NCBI GenBank assembly: GCA_022376515.1
Contig: WTXI01000385.1
Location: forward strand, 1 to 31,903
Direction: 5' to 3'
Length of the DNA: 31,903 nucleotides
DNA from: Lactifluus volemus
Lineage: Eukaryota; Basidiomycota; Agaricomycetes; Russulales; Russulaceae
The notes under the pieces were generated by a model, which saw only the letters and a program-made list of their open reading frames with translations, had not been told where the DNA came from and made no database searches. The number at the start of each line of letters is the position of its first letter. The stretch's first letter is position 1. The position numbers and the translations under genes were made by a program. Below are positions 1-10,173 of this stretch, one piece after another.

Positions 1-1079
1 ACACTCAATTCTATCACCCGGCCCCGGGGTTCAATGGCATCAATCAAATCTTCTGTTAAACTTGATCTGGTGTGAACTTGAGGTTCGTTTGTTCATGCCT
101 CGGAAAAAGGTAACCAACGCGCTAGTTTCATTGAGTGCTGTACGGTCGGCGTTACCGATGCGGCTGTCGCGCGTGTTTCGTTCACTTCTCGCTTGCTTCG
201 TTTCACCCTTCTCGCCCCGTCATTCTCGGCACTTGCACAAAGTCCTGGACTTTCACCTCTCGTCCCATAGCGTGCACTACAGCGGCCACTTCAGCCACGA
301 TCACACTACGCCCCGCGGGGGTATGGTTCCGTTCCATGTGGTTTCAGCTCCCTTTCATCACCCTTGTCGCTGCTACGTGTCTCGTGTCTCGCGCGCTCCC
401 TCGTCTCGACTTCTGGTCGGGTCCCCTCCAACCCATTAATTTCGGTTTTCCGTAGTCTTCGTACCCGATATCGACCAGTTCGTCATCTTACCACATGTAC
501 GAATCGAACGCGTCGCCACTTAGATTGGCGCGATGCTAGCTACACGTCCTAAGTTTGAAACGTACTGAGGACCTCGGAATGTCAGCAAAGGGCATGAAGC
601 GTCGTCGCGTCTTCCTCGTGTTTGATCACGTTCAACTGGGTCATTGGTCCTACCAATCCATTTTCACTTCTTCACTGTCGCCACTCTTTGGTCTCTGTAT
701 TCTCGCTACTTGCTCCTACATCTTCTATCGATATGCGTCCCGCGGCAAGCTCCGCTTTAAGCCATTCCTCACTCTCCTTTGGCTCCCCCGGGTGACCGAG
801 CTACCAAGACATCGTTGCTCTTTGCCCTTATTATTGAAAGGCTTGTTGACTACTATGATGACTCCAAAGACAAGTTGAACTGAACGGTATGAAACTATCC
901 GCGCATATCACTTTGCGATACCCTGAGACGCCTTGAGTCACAGTCGATGCTGCTTTCATAGTGATCAAAATCTACACCTACTTCGTGAGTTGTTTCGAGG
1001 AGCTAGGGGTACAAGAGAATGTGGACACGAAGCCAATTCTTGACGTAAGCCCCGTTGTTGTGATGTGCTGTCGCAGAGT
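1..1079. other. gene-less left flank
   Basis: No gene is recognisable here. The + strand from about 170 to 470 and 600 to 880 is pyrimidine-rich and holds overlapping open frames of 60-125 codons in several registers, which is typical of low-complexity DNA. One of them (555-878) has a hydrophobic stretch around 640-740 that could pass for a membrane segment, but nothing supports it as a gene. No convincing tRNA, repeat unit or element end was seen. Confidence 0.5.
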
Positions 1080-2230
1080 CTCGACGTGTCGCCGTGATGC
1101 CTTGAACGGCATATCCAATGGGCCCTATAAGTGCGTTATGTACCATTGTTGCGGAGGAGCAGCAAGCCTTCAGGTACGTTAATTGACATGGAACGATGAA
1201 ATGAACAGCACACATTTATTGCAACACGCTCAGGTATTTTAGACGTCACATCTGGCTAAGTGAGGAACTCGGATACCAGGAAGAGCGGGATACCAAATCA
1301 TGATTCTTTGTTACGGCCCTTAGGCCCTCACGGATCATGGCTTCGGGTGCCGGGCATTTCTTTCTCTCTTCGTCAACGCACGTAGTGCCTGCACTAGCCA
1401 TGTACAGTGTAATGACCGAGGTTGCCGAAGAGTGTCCGAATAAAATTTGTGGACAGATGGGTGGGTGAGAATAGTACGGCATCGAGCTGAAGGAAGATCT
1501 AGAGGAGCGATGCGGCGGCTATCGCCGACGAGGGCTGCGGAGTAAGTTCAATTGATGCGACGGCTGGTGATATGTGGAAGATGAGATGAAATAGAGATAA
1601 GGCATCGAAGAGACGAAGTGACATGAGACTGGATTACCACAGAGGACATCGGTTTTGTTTCGCTATAGAGCTACCTGGACCCTACAAATGCCATCATGTC
1701 GAATGGATCCGCCGGTAGCTAACTAGTAACAGCAAGGTCGCTATCACAGGCTGAATCTCGGGCACGAGATCAAGCTGGCAAATAGAACACACGGATGACC
1801 CCAAGCCTGAGGGATCGCCCAGGAACGGTAGAAGTAGAGTCCGGATGATACCATTTTTCGAGGCCCTGAAATTATCGATGAATCCGGATTGATATGCGCG
1901 AGGGGAAATGGGTGTACTTTTTTGCAATGGTCCTCGATAGACCTCGTATGCACATTATAAAATAGCGACTTTATCGTCATATCCCGACGCAAAGCATCTT
2001 GCAGCGGCGTGCCGAAGGTCGGCGACGGTTCTCAGAAACGCTTGCGTAGGGCGCATTTCAAAAAACGATAACGACGACAAGCTCACCACTTTGGTCGGTG
2101 TGTCAGTGGGGCTGTCATTGGCATACGGCTCGCCACGCAAGTTCACAAAATCGAGATCAAGACCGAGGAGTCGAGGTTTTGGTCGTTTCCTGTCAATGAC
2201 GTTTCGACTTTCTAGGAGTACCCCGTGACA
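1080..2230 (-). pseudogene. Relic of CCA-adding tRNA nucleotidyltransferase (CCA1)
   Basis: CCA-adding enzymes add the CCA tail to tRNA 3' ends in nucleus, cytosol and mitochondria. Reading the minus strand from about 2200 downwards, patches of the family appear in the correct order but in different frames: LGLDLDFVNLRGE (about 2150-2115), then FGTPLQDALRRDMTIKSLFY and NVHTRSIEDH (about 2020-1930), NGIIRT (about 1845-1830), DLVPEIQ (about 1772-1752), a C-terminal patch PEAMIREGLR followed by KNH (about 1350-1300), and GLLLR (about 1170-1155). Frame changes and stops separate the patches, and the N-terminal nucleotidyltransferase catalytic motif region is not recognisable. A splice-site-like GT..AG pair (about 1922-1872) survives between two patches. 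I infer an old, non-functional copy. A working CCA1 should exist elsewhere in the genome. Outer limits are approximate. Confidence 0.75.
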
Positions 2231-2524
2231 ACGGCGGTTATCAGTGATTTGACAGGAAGACGCTTGAGCCTGCAGTGCTGATGAACTCTCCTAGAACAGT
2301 ATATGATGAACTCGCCAAGTTGGATAAACGGTCCGAGACGCCGCCACGGGATTGAGATGATGGACTCGGACTAACTAAGTTACTCTGAACCTGAATCCCT
2401 CCTGAGTCTTGAGTCATGTCAGTTAGCTAAGAATGCTGCAGCTCCCCTGTCCACCTCCTCTTCTCTCCCCTGTCCCACTATTGTCTCCGTACAGCTGTTG
2501 ATCCCGAAAGTCGATGTGTTAACA

Positions 2525-4963
2525 ATGTCTAACCCACCACCGCTTTGGTGCTGGGTCTTTGGCGACACTAGCAAACATCCGAGTCGAAGGTTGTTTTCGG
2601 TCCGGATGTCGCATGAAGCAAGCGTTGGCGAACTGAAGAACGCGATCAAAGAAGAGCGACGGCCATTATTCACTCGGATTGATGCCGCCACTCTCGACCT
2701 CTACAAAATCTCCGTCATAGAGGATAACTTGGACGCAGAATTGGGAGCAGTTGACCTCAATTTTCTCAAGAATCTCAAAGTGCTCCTGCCTAAGAACAAG
2801 CTATCCCAGGTCTTATCTGATCCTCCTACCGATGACCATGTAGACATCATTGTTGTACTGCCCCCTGGTGGTGAGTGCAAATGATTGTCTGCGCTTATGG
2901 TATTGACGAAATCCTTTTTTGTTTACTTCTCTCGCCCCTTTACTTTCTCACGTGTGGACTTATTTCATCCTCTATCTTCATTTCACCTCAACACCCCAGT
3001 GTCCCTAACCGACGTAAAAATTACCAGGAACGACGTCTCGACGTCCCACAATATCAACCTTCTGCCTTATCTAACGTTCACAGCACCAGCTCGAGGGCAG
3101 TTTGGTGGCGAGGATAATGTCTCGCGTAACGACATTGAGGAACTTAAGAGTCCTACTGAGCCACAATTTCTAAGGGACTTGAGATCCAAGCTGCGTCAAC
3201 GGCGATGGATTACATCGACCACGGTAAGATTTTCTTTTGTCATTGCCTTCTTGGTGACTACAGCTGTCTAGAATACTATGGGTCTTCCGAAACTATGTGG
3301 CGTACGCTTCGGTTACTACTATGAAGAAAATGTTGCCGAATTGGTCAACAGTGAGAATGCCGACCGTGTAGCTTCCAGCCACGAGCTGTGGCATCTCGCA
3401 GGCGCATTTCTAAACAAAAATTGGGTCTTTTGTAAAAACTCCGCGGATGTCCGAATGGGCTTTGCTCCGTTAGCGTGGTATTTTGAGAGGATCATCGGCA
3501 ATGAGACAATATGTGGATTGTGAGGGTTACCTCGGTTTTGGATCGCAGAGAGTTCTGATCATATTAACACAGTTCTGAGGAGTGGCCGCTCAGCCTTCTT
3601 GTTAAGGCCCCAGCTGAGAGCAAAACCTATCGCTACACACCGAAAGACTCTTTTTTTTTATTCTTCAAAGGGGAACCCTACCTCCTGGTCGTAGTTCAGT
3701 CAGATAGGAATGAAGATGGTCGATATAAAATGCTTCTCCAAGCTGCATGTGCCACGAGATTGAGGAATGAGTTACACCGTGATGAGCATGTTTCGCTCAT
3801 TATCACGGCCATGTACATCACCACTGAGGGCCAGATGGAACGATACTTTCTTTTCCCATCCGACTCGGATGTTGGTCACGTATGTTCGTTGACTTTACTT
3901 GGGTGATTCAGTATTCTCAGCTGTTATTTCAGGTCAATTACACCAAGGACGTTTTTTATTTGAAACAGCCGGAGGACTTATTTACCGCTCTCTTTGAGAT
4001 GTACAACTTGGCATCGGTGATTCAAAGCGAAACGAAGCCCCTTAAAGACGTAAAGTTACAAATCTTGGCCCTCGAAGAGCATATTTTGAAGAATTTCAGG
4101 GAGACATTCACGTTAAAAGAGATGCAAACAGACGTTTACAATGCTCGCCATGTTTCCGAAGTGTTCACTCAGGCAGGGTACACGTTGGAGTCAGCATCTA
4201 ATAGCGACGGCTGGACACCACTAAATGAGGTAAAGGAATTGATGCGTCTGGACTTGTGTATCTGAACTGATGAGGTGACATGCAGTTGAGTCCTGCCATG
4301 CGATTCGGGAAACATTCCAGTGGCACTTCCGTTATCGTGAAGCATCTTCGTTCTCGATGCGATGAACTCTCAATTCTCCAACACCTGAATTCAATCAAAT
4401 CTTCAGAAAATCACACAATTCCCCTGCTCAAATCATTTAGTCTCGACGTCGGGACATTTATCGTGGTCCCCGAATACAACCCTCTGGAACTTGGTCTCCG
4501 ATTTGGCGACCTTGGCGGCAAAACTGTAAATCTCAGCAACCAGCTTATAGAAGGTGTTGCGTTTATTCATCGCAATGGCGTGGCCCACCTCGACATTAAG
4601 CCACGAAACATCCTCGTGAGAAGTCAAGACGACCGTCTATATATCATCGACTTTGATATTTCTGTCAGGGTCGACGGACCCAATCATTTCACGGATATAT
4701 GGTGTGGGACTGTTGGTTGGATGGCTCCAGAGATTGGTGGCCCGAACCGCCTGTACAGCCCTATCAGGGCTGATCTCTGGTCCTGCGGTCGAGTGATAAG
4801 GTACCTGATAGGCTACAACAGCAGCAAAGAGGCTGAAGAGCTCAAAGCTCTCTCGAGGCGATTGTTGGATCCAAATCCACTAATGCGTCCTTTGCTACAT
4901 TTACCAGCATCAGGCGTTCATCGGCCACCGAAACGTAAAGCAAATGCCCTTGAAAATCCCTAG
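2525..4963 (+). CDS. Crinkler (CRN)-like protein with C-terminal kinase domain
   Basis: Six-exon model: 2525-2870, 3084-3223 (or from 3000), 3272-3519, 3573-3879, 3933-4229, 4286-4963, about 671 or 699 residues. The ATG at 2525 is the first in frame. The N-terminal ~115 residues look like the ubiquitin-fold CRN header: a short WCWVFGD opening, the element VGELKNAIKEE, a KLSQVLSDPP element, and a final hydrophobic strand ending in a PPGG turn. There is no signal peptide. The middle ~330 residues are a globular region without a family I recognise. The last ~220 residues are a protein kinase: likely ATP lysine in VIVKHL, alpha-C glutamate in DELSIL, catalytic loop HLDIKPRNIL (D near residue 549), metal motif DFD in place of DFG (near 568), an APE in WMAPEI, and DLWSCG. 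CRN proteins are host-targeted effectors in oomycetes, while fungal copies have uncertain roles, often suggested to lie in inter-organism or inter-genome conflict. The catalytic residues are present, so activity is plausible. The first intron boundary is uncertain. Confidence 0.85.
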
Positions 4964-6473
4964 GACAAAGTGACTTACTTTCCGATATATAAACAAATTT
5001 TGCTTCTCAGACGGCCTCTTTAATTTCTACCCCAGGCCTGACTAGTACCCGTTAAAATTGTTACCTTTACCATCATCGAACGCAAAAAAGGGCTTTGAAA
5101 TGGCCGACTGACTCTTTTTTTTTTTTCCCACACGTTCTTTCCCGATGCTCACCCCGCACCGTGACGGTGCTGTTCGCATGAATGTCAATTCGCGCCTCAG
5201 GACATGTTTTAAACCGAAGATAAGTTAATCGTTTCCTGATTACAAGACATTTGGTTCGAGAATGTCGTGGGATGCTTTGTTCCTGGCCAAAACCGAGCGT
5301 CATCCGCGTGCACTACTCAGGTGAAAGCTGTTGACGGTAGAAATAGTCGGGGGTGGTACAAACGGAAGTACTGAAAGCGGGGAAAGTTTCCCTGCTTGTG
5401 AGTTCAAATATATTTGAGAAAAGGGATCAGAGGGGCAAAGGGGGGGAGAAAGGGTGAGAGCGGCGGCAAGAGGAAGACAAACGCGAAGAAGTCTCGTAGA
5501 CGGGTGATCTAAGCGAGATAAGGGCGAGATTTTGAAGGAAGAGGAGACTGGAAGACTAAGAAAAACTTGAAGCAGACGAGATTCGAGAACAACTGGTGAG
5601 CGGCGTGATTTTCGCTGGCTCGTTTGTACATTCCGAAGCTGTATTTATGTACATTCGAGCCATGTAATCTAAAGCGGAAATTCGTCGAGTACGGAGACCT
5701 AAGTAAAACGCGAGGTGAACGGGAGCGAGGAAAACGGTCGTAAAGGTAAGTAAAACTCGTCGGAAGTGAGATGAAAGTGAAAGGAAGGGGCACGAAGATT
5801 CTAAGTAACTGGGGAACAAAGGGAATGGGGTCTAAAACATGAGAGAAAAGAAGTTAAAACAAAACCTTCGAAGTCGCGTGCACCCTCAGAAAGCTTCACG
5901 GGATGCTCGCGGTCTCATCGAGAGGCCGATAGGCCATTAGCCTAGAACGTGGGCACGGCGCGAGTCACAGCACGCAGCCCGAGACGAAAGGAAGAAGAGC
6001 TAAGCACAAAAAGAGGAAAGATGCCAAACAAGGCGAACAATGGGAAACGCGAGGCGAACTAACACAGAAACGGAGGCGCAGAGACGGGGACACATCAGAA
6101 CGAGAAGGAAACAAGGAGAAATCGTCGTGCAACGCGAGGCCGCAGAGGACGGGTCTATGGCCGAGGCATAGTCGCGTCGTGGCCGAGGGCATCGTGGCCC
6201 AGATCGTCGATAAGACAGGGTCGCAGCGAGCCGGGAAATCTCAGAAATCAAACGAAACTTGGCGAGAACAGGGAGATCGAAGGGATCGCGAGAGCGAGCG
6301 GGAAATGCGTACGGATTGAGACTCCAAGGCCAGCCGCGTGGCTGTCCTTACAGTACAATGTATTTCGAAGAAAGAGGGAATCTAACAACTTACAATTCCA
6401 AACACACAAAAACCAGATAGTCGTAATGAAAAGAAAAAGTGAGGTGACTTGGACCATCCGGCGCTGTCCAGAA
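4964..6473. other. purine-rich convergent spacer
   Basis: This 1.5-kb gap lies between the 3' ends of the CRN-kinase (+) and NDC80 (-). From about 5330 to 6300 the + strand is markedly purine-rich (GA-rich). The minus strand therefore shows Ser/Arg/Leu/Pro-rich open frames of 75-95 codons in more than one register, which I treat as composition artefacts. No splice signals, protein motifs or element termini were seen. A G-quadruplex-forming motif lies at 5423-5454. It could hold 3' UTRs or a non-coding transcript, but the sequence does not show one. Confidence 0.6.
5423..5454 (+). other. putative G-quadruplex motif
   Basis: Four G-runs (3, 4, 7 and 3 long) are separated by loops of 6, 4 and 5 bases, which satisfies the G3+N1-7 pattern. 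It lies in the purine-rich spacer just downstream of the CRN-kinase gene. Folding is inferred from the pattern only. Confidence 0.6.
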
Positions 6474-8795
6474 TCAGGAGGGGCCTGCTTCCGCAAAGTC
6501 TCGGAGGGTTTTCAATTGCTGCGAGATCTCCTCCTTGAACATAGCGATCTCAGTGCTGTTCTTTACTATCGCGCGAACAGTCTCGTCTCGCAGGCGCGCC
6601 ACCTTTTCGACTTGCTCCCGGTACCTGTATTACAGTTACAGGAAAACGTGAATTAGACGGAATCCACCGATGAGGGTTTTTAATAGTACGTACGCTATCT
6701 GCAGGGCCTGTAGTCGTGATTTAATGCCAGTGCCACTGGAAAGCGCGGCTGTTCGAGCATGTATAAGGTCCCGCTCGAGTCGCGTTATTTCGGCATTGCT
6801 CGCGAGAGCCTCTCGCTGTGCAACCTATGAAGGTGATATCAAGTCAATTACACGATCGAACTCAGAAAAAAAAGGGGGGGACCAACCTCCCGGAGGTCAT
6901 CAACCTGTTCATTTAACACCATCACCTTATTTTCCGTCTCGTTGATTTCATCTTCCAGGTTCTCACACTCCGAAATTAACTGATCGAGTTCATGGTCCAC
7001 ATTGATCCGCTCATTCTCCACGGCGGCACGTTCACTCCGTTTGCCCGCGATGATGGCGTTGATTGTCGGCTTGATGACTTGGCGAACATCTGGACCTTTT
7101 AACAGGTATTCTGGTTGGGATGCAGCTGTGTTCAGCTCTACTTGGAGATCAGTATCTTGGAATGGTGGGGGGAGCGGGGGGAAGAGTCCTAAATTGGACA
7201 GGAGTCTTGTGTATGCGTCGACGGCCTCCTCAGCGGCGGCCCCACGATTGGCAACAGCAACCTCGAGCGAAAGAATGGTCTTCTGTGATTCGGCGATTTT
7301 GAGCTTTAGGTCTTCTAAACTCCGAGAGAGTTGTTCGTGTTCGGTGTTCATACGGACGACTTCTTCTGGTGATATATTCTGCTCTTTGACAACCTCGGAG
7401 AGCCGCTCTTGTTCTGTTTTCAGCTGTTCTAGATTGGATGCTGACAAGACGAACGGGGTTGGCTTTCATTCGCCTAGGACCTATAGTACTCTCACTCACT
7501 CTGTTGCGTAATGTCAGTCTTGAGATTCGCGATGTGACTGATGAGGGTTTTCTTTCTTCCTTCCCAACTGCGTATGCACTCTTGAAACTTCTCGCGATCC
7601 CGTTTGAGGAATTTGTTGTCAGATAGAAGCTTGTCAATGGGGGCCTTGAAAGGTGTTGATCAGTAGGGTTTGCGGGTATGTGTGTCCGTGCTTACAGGGG
7701 TAGTTTGTAGTTTCTCTAACTCAGCTTTGACTTTCGCAAGCTCTGCCTTCTGCTTTTCTAAATCAGCCTCAATCCGTTCGTTCTTCTTGGCTGGCATGAC
7801 TCAGTATAGAAACGAGATGTATGAGAACGAGAAACCTACCATATCGTTCTTCTATCTTTCGTTGTTGATCTTCAAAGATGTCGGAACCTTGGAAAAAAGA
7901 TTCATACGCTTCCGCAAAATAGTCAAATGCGAGAGCGGCATGGTGATGGGGATCATCAAACTCCTCCGGAATGATCTCAGAAAACTGTAGTGTGGGATGT
8001 TCGCTCTCCATGTAATGCAGCCTTCCCTGTGTGTGCGAGCTATAAGAAATATATGAGGGGACAAGCCTTTCACTACGTACCTTACACATGACCGTGAGCC
8101 AATGTAGTACTCCCAGTAAAGAAGGCCACGAGTGCATACTCGCCGGAGCAGCGAGCCATCTGGGGTCTACTTGTCCGACGAATGGGTAACGAATACACTT
8201 TAACGCTAGGATGAATTCATCCTCGAACCGCGCCTGATGATCGAACGGGTACACAGGGTCAAGCATCGAGATCAGATACTGAAATATGTTGCGATACTCC
8301 TTCCCGGTGATGTTCATAAGCGTCTGCATCGACATGTCATACTCGGTGCTCTGGAGCCAGGCAACGATATCCTGACGCATTTTGGTTTGGTACTGGCGAT
8401 CACGGAGTGGGCGAGTGTCTTTGAGAGGCTGGATGGAAGCCTGTGAAAGCACGCCTGCTCCACCTCCCCAGAGAGAGCCCCTGCGCGCGCTCCTGTTGAA
8501 ATAGTTAGTTACGCCCCGCGTACGTGGGAAGAAAACAATACGAGGAGAGCGGCGTGCGACCATGCTTTGAAGCGCTCGCGAGCAATGGGTTCGAATTTTG
8601 GGACCTAAAGAGTGATTGTCTGGGGTTCGTCGACGGTACCATTGGGGGTGGGTAGGCACCACGGCTTGCTGGCCCAGCGACAGAGAGTCTCTTATTCTGC
8701 GTAGATTTCTTCATGGCAGACGAGGGCATTGGAATGCCTGATCTTCCGTTATCTTGTGTGGATGTAAGCCCAGTCTTACGCGTGATTTCATTCAT
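6474..8795 (-). CDS. NDC80: Kinetochore protein NDC80/HEC1
   Basis: Microtubule-binding subunit of the outer-kinetochore Ndc80 complex (Ndc80-Nuf2-Spc24-Spc25). Eight exons: 8795-8542, 8492-8081, 8026-7840, 7790-7696, 7644-7500, 7440-6887, 6824-6694, 6624-6474. All phases agree and give 642 residues, the usual family length. The N-terminal ~85 residues are basic and Ser/Thr-rich, with KRLS, RQSL and RRGS contexts that fit Aurora-kinase sites. A calponin-homology domain follows (about 105-225), with the family signatures QDIVAWLQSTEYDM, YPFVGQVDPRWLAAPASMHS and WPSLLGVLHWL. From about residue 285 to the end it is coiled coil, broken by a Pro-rich hinge (FPPLPPPF) and ending in a segment with the family element REQVEKVARLRDETV. 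The start at 8795 (MNEITRKTG) is preferred over an in-frame ATG at 8867 because the shorter N-terminus fits the family. It shares a 189-bp divergent promoter with MOG1. Confidence 0.97.
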
Positions 8796-8984
8796 CGTTT
8801 TGAAGAGTAGGGCGATGAGGCCGGGAAGAGAGTATGTTTGTTGACAGGCGCGAGCAGCGAGCGGCACTTTATACTTTGGGGACTTTGGGGATCATGAACG
8901 ATCACGTGATCGAGTTGATCACGGTACCCTCGACATGTGATAGTGATAAGTTAGCAGCAGATTGGTCTTCCTTGATTCCCAACG
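8796..8984. promoter_or_regulatory. bidirectional NDC80/MOG1 promoter with CACGTG palindrome
   Basis: Only 189 bp separate the start codons of NDC80 (minus) and MOG1 (plus). Near the middle is a perfect 14-bp palindrome, CGATCACGTGATCG (8899-8912), centred on a CACGTG E-box of the kind bound by bHLH factors. An adjacent GATCACGG follows at about 8918-8925. A role in regulation is inferred. Confidence 0.6.
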
Positions 8985-9643
8985 ATGATGATAAAGCTTG
9001 TAAAAACGGAGCTTTTTGGTGGCGCTATTATCGCTGATTTCCCGGAAACCTTTTTTGATGCCTCGTATGTGATTGATCGTGAATAAAGGCCTGGCACCAT
9101 TCAGACTATCTTGACCCAGCCTACTACGTCAAATTCCTGACAACCAGGAGGTCTATCTCTCTTCAGATTCAGATGATAGCATCGTTCTGGAGACTCTTGA
9201 AAGGGTTCCTCGTAGCGACTCTACTGAGGCAGCAATGTCTGAAAATCTGCTCCGACCCCTCCGTAAAACCTTCATGTTTTCATTAATTTCCTTTTAGGTT
9301 CCACTTCGAGTCTCTTGCACAAGATAACGAGGCAGATTCCTTCTCTGTGAAGGAAGTGCAGACGATTCCCAATGATCGTGGTGACAAGACCCCATCTGCC
9401 ATCATTCTAACGGGTCAGCAAGACGTAAAGAAGTTCAACAAGATCTCGGTGGATGATGTACGGATCTTCCTAGCAATATACAGAGTGGAAGAAAAGGGTG
9501 TTGATCTTGTCCTGTCCTTTAATTACCCTATGAAAGCCGGCGATGGCGTCGTTCGCACCGAGGAACAGTACATTACTACTAAACAAGCTTTTCATTCCAT
9601 CGCTACCAGTCTGTGCATCGTTGACTTTGATTTATTCAAGTAA
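8985..9643 (+). CDS. MOG1: Ran-binding protein MOG1
   Basis: Mog1 binds Ran/Gsp1, promotes nucleotide release and supports nuclear import. Three exons: 8985-9064, 9120-9236, 9298-9643, giving 180 residues, a normal Mog1 length. The N-terminal ELFGGAI followed by DFPETFFDAS and LRQIPDNQEVYLSSDSDDSI is the conserved Ran-facing face of the fold. Later family elements are FHFESLAQDN, DVRIFLAIYRVEEKGVDLV and the C-terminal SLCIVDFDLFK. Two ATGs in tandem (8985, 8988) begin the frame. I took the first. Intron 2 uses a weak donor (GTCTGA) but restores the frame exactly. It lies head-to-head with NDC80. The window also encodes CRM1, another Ran-pathway protein. Confidence 0.92.
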
Positions 9644-10173
9644 TCTAGGGCGTTTTAGAAGTTACAAGTGAAGTCTGTATGTTTTGTCTGTCTCGATACC
9701 TTCTGTGACTCAGAATCACACTCGATATTATGGTCGAATCATGGCTCGGCTCACCACTATCATAACCTGGAAACTCGAGTCACGTTCATCCAGGCACACG
9801 TATAAGCCGTTCCAGAATCCCTCTCTTCACATATGTGACATTGAAAAGGGCCAAGGCATTGTCAAGTGTCTGCTCCTGACTCAACTTTACGGGACCCCAC
9901 CTTCGTCAAAAAGAGCCTCTCAGGCTAATCAAGCACTCAGCTGACCCTCCACGCGTATGGGGCTCTACGGACGGAACTCAACTATTATGACAGGTTCCAA
10001 ACTGGCTATACCAGCCAAGGGAATATGCAAACTGTGAGAATTGATATATCGATACAAAGTCAGCCGAACCCAACAAGAGAAACGAATATGGTACAGTTTG
10101 AGCGCTGTCAGGCCATAGGATCAAACAACGTTTTTTTACGCCACTCGAAAGTTGCGAGACCCCGCAGAATTTT
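9644..10173. other. convergent spacer MOG1 / coiled-coil gene
   Basis: This 530-bp gap lies between two gene 3' ends. The open frames here (for example 9684-9944, 86 codons) lack recognisable motifs or codon structure. Nothing else is seen. Confidence 0.6.

Noticed and set aside
490..545. tRNA-like T-loop on the minus strand (CGTTCGATTCG)
   Set aside because: Only three of five T-stem pairs form, there is no A-box match at the right distance, and no acceptor stem closes.
555..878. 107-codon frame with a hydrophobic stretch
   Set aside because: It lies in pyrimidine-rich DNA where several frames are open at once, with no motif and no splice-consistent extension.
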